A stretch of 64,000 nucleotides of DNA from Micropterix aruncella (Eukaryota; Arthropoda; Insecta; Lepidoptera; Micropterigidae). Shown piece by piece: positions 63,909-64,000 of this stretch. Positions within the stretch are counted from its first letter, which is position 1. Each line of letters starts with the position of its first letter. The stretch covers positions 30,841,985 through 30,905,984 of the forward strand of contig OX155963.1 in the NCBI GenBank assembly GCA_944548615.1. The letters run 5' to 3'. The notes under the pieces were generated by a model, which did not search any database, was not told the DNA's origin, and worked only from the letters and a program-made list of their open reading frames with translations. Both the position numbers and the translations under genes were made by a program.

Positions 63909-64000
63909 ATTTTCAAGTTTAATTTTGATAACATGGAGTGCACATTGCCGCCACGTTCTAAATTGGCTTTATGCAATACACAAAATCGGTGAACGTCAGA

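Overview
The window is nuclear DNA from an arthropod, most probably an insect. It is AT-rich and intron-rich, and it holds Penelope, DIRS, CR1/Jockey-like, RLE-type, mariner, IS630/Tc1-like, hAT and piggyBac-like relics together with satellites and long AT microsatellites. No bacterial-style operons, CRISPR arrays or tRNA genes are visible. All claims come from reading the sequence by eye; no search was run.

The backbone is one host gene on the minus strand. Its start codon is at 51144 and it leaves the window at position 190. I could assemble 14 coding exons (about 980 codons) with GT-AG borders and matching phases at every junction. It encodes a nuclear-type protein with two U1/matrin-type C2H2 zinc fingers, repeat-rich low-complexity segments, an RS-like stretch and acidic/coiled charged segments. 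It resembles the insect proteins annotated as CG7065-like (family name from memory, moderate confidence). Almost everything else between 0.4 and 50.5 kb sits in its introns.

Layout: 0-13.8 kb has exons 14-9 with a Penelope GIY-YIG fragment, a piggyBac-like MITE family, short tandem arrays and retrotransposon 3' ends. 13.86-16.24 kb is a complete-ended IS630/Tc1-like transposon whose transposase has lost its second catalytic Asp. 16.4-18.4 kb is a CR1-like element that kept its 5' end (PHD-finger ORF1) but lost its 3' end. 19.4-21.8 kb has exons 8-6, the last with a minisatellite that duplicates its splice donor. 22-38.4 kb is a 16.7-kb intron containing retrotransposon fragments, AT microsatellites, a 2.4-kb satellite, a 133-bp-arm inverted repeat and, at 26.3-31.2 kb, an apparently intact spliced gene for a Crypton-like tyrosine recombinase. 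38.4-39.9 kb has exons 5-2. 40-50.4 kb (intron 1) holds a Penelope fragment interrupted by a MITE at TTAA, an RLE-type retrotransposon with a tandem truncated copy, and a DIRS element interrupted by non-LTR sequence with a visible 14-bp target duplication. Exon 1 and the probable promoter lie at 50.5-51.6 kb.

Upstream of the gene, 51.7-57.8 kb is a satellite in one orientation, a 2.5-kb non-LTR element that kept ORF1 but lost nearly all of ORF2, then the same satellite inverted. After that come a mariner pseudogene with both terminal repeats (59.3-60.7 kb) and a broken hAT transposase that reaches the end of the window. The most notable item is the spliced tyrosine-recombinase gene, because every exon is open and nearly all the catalytic signature is present.
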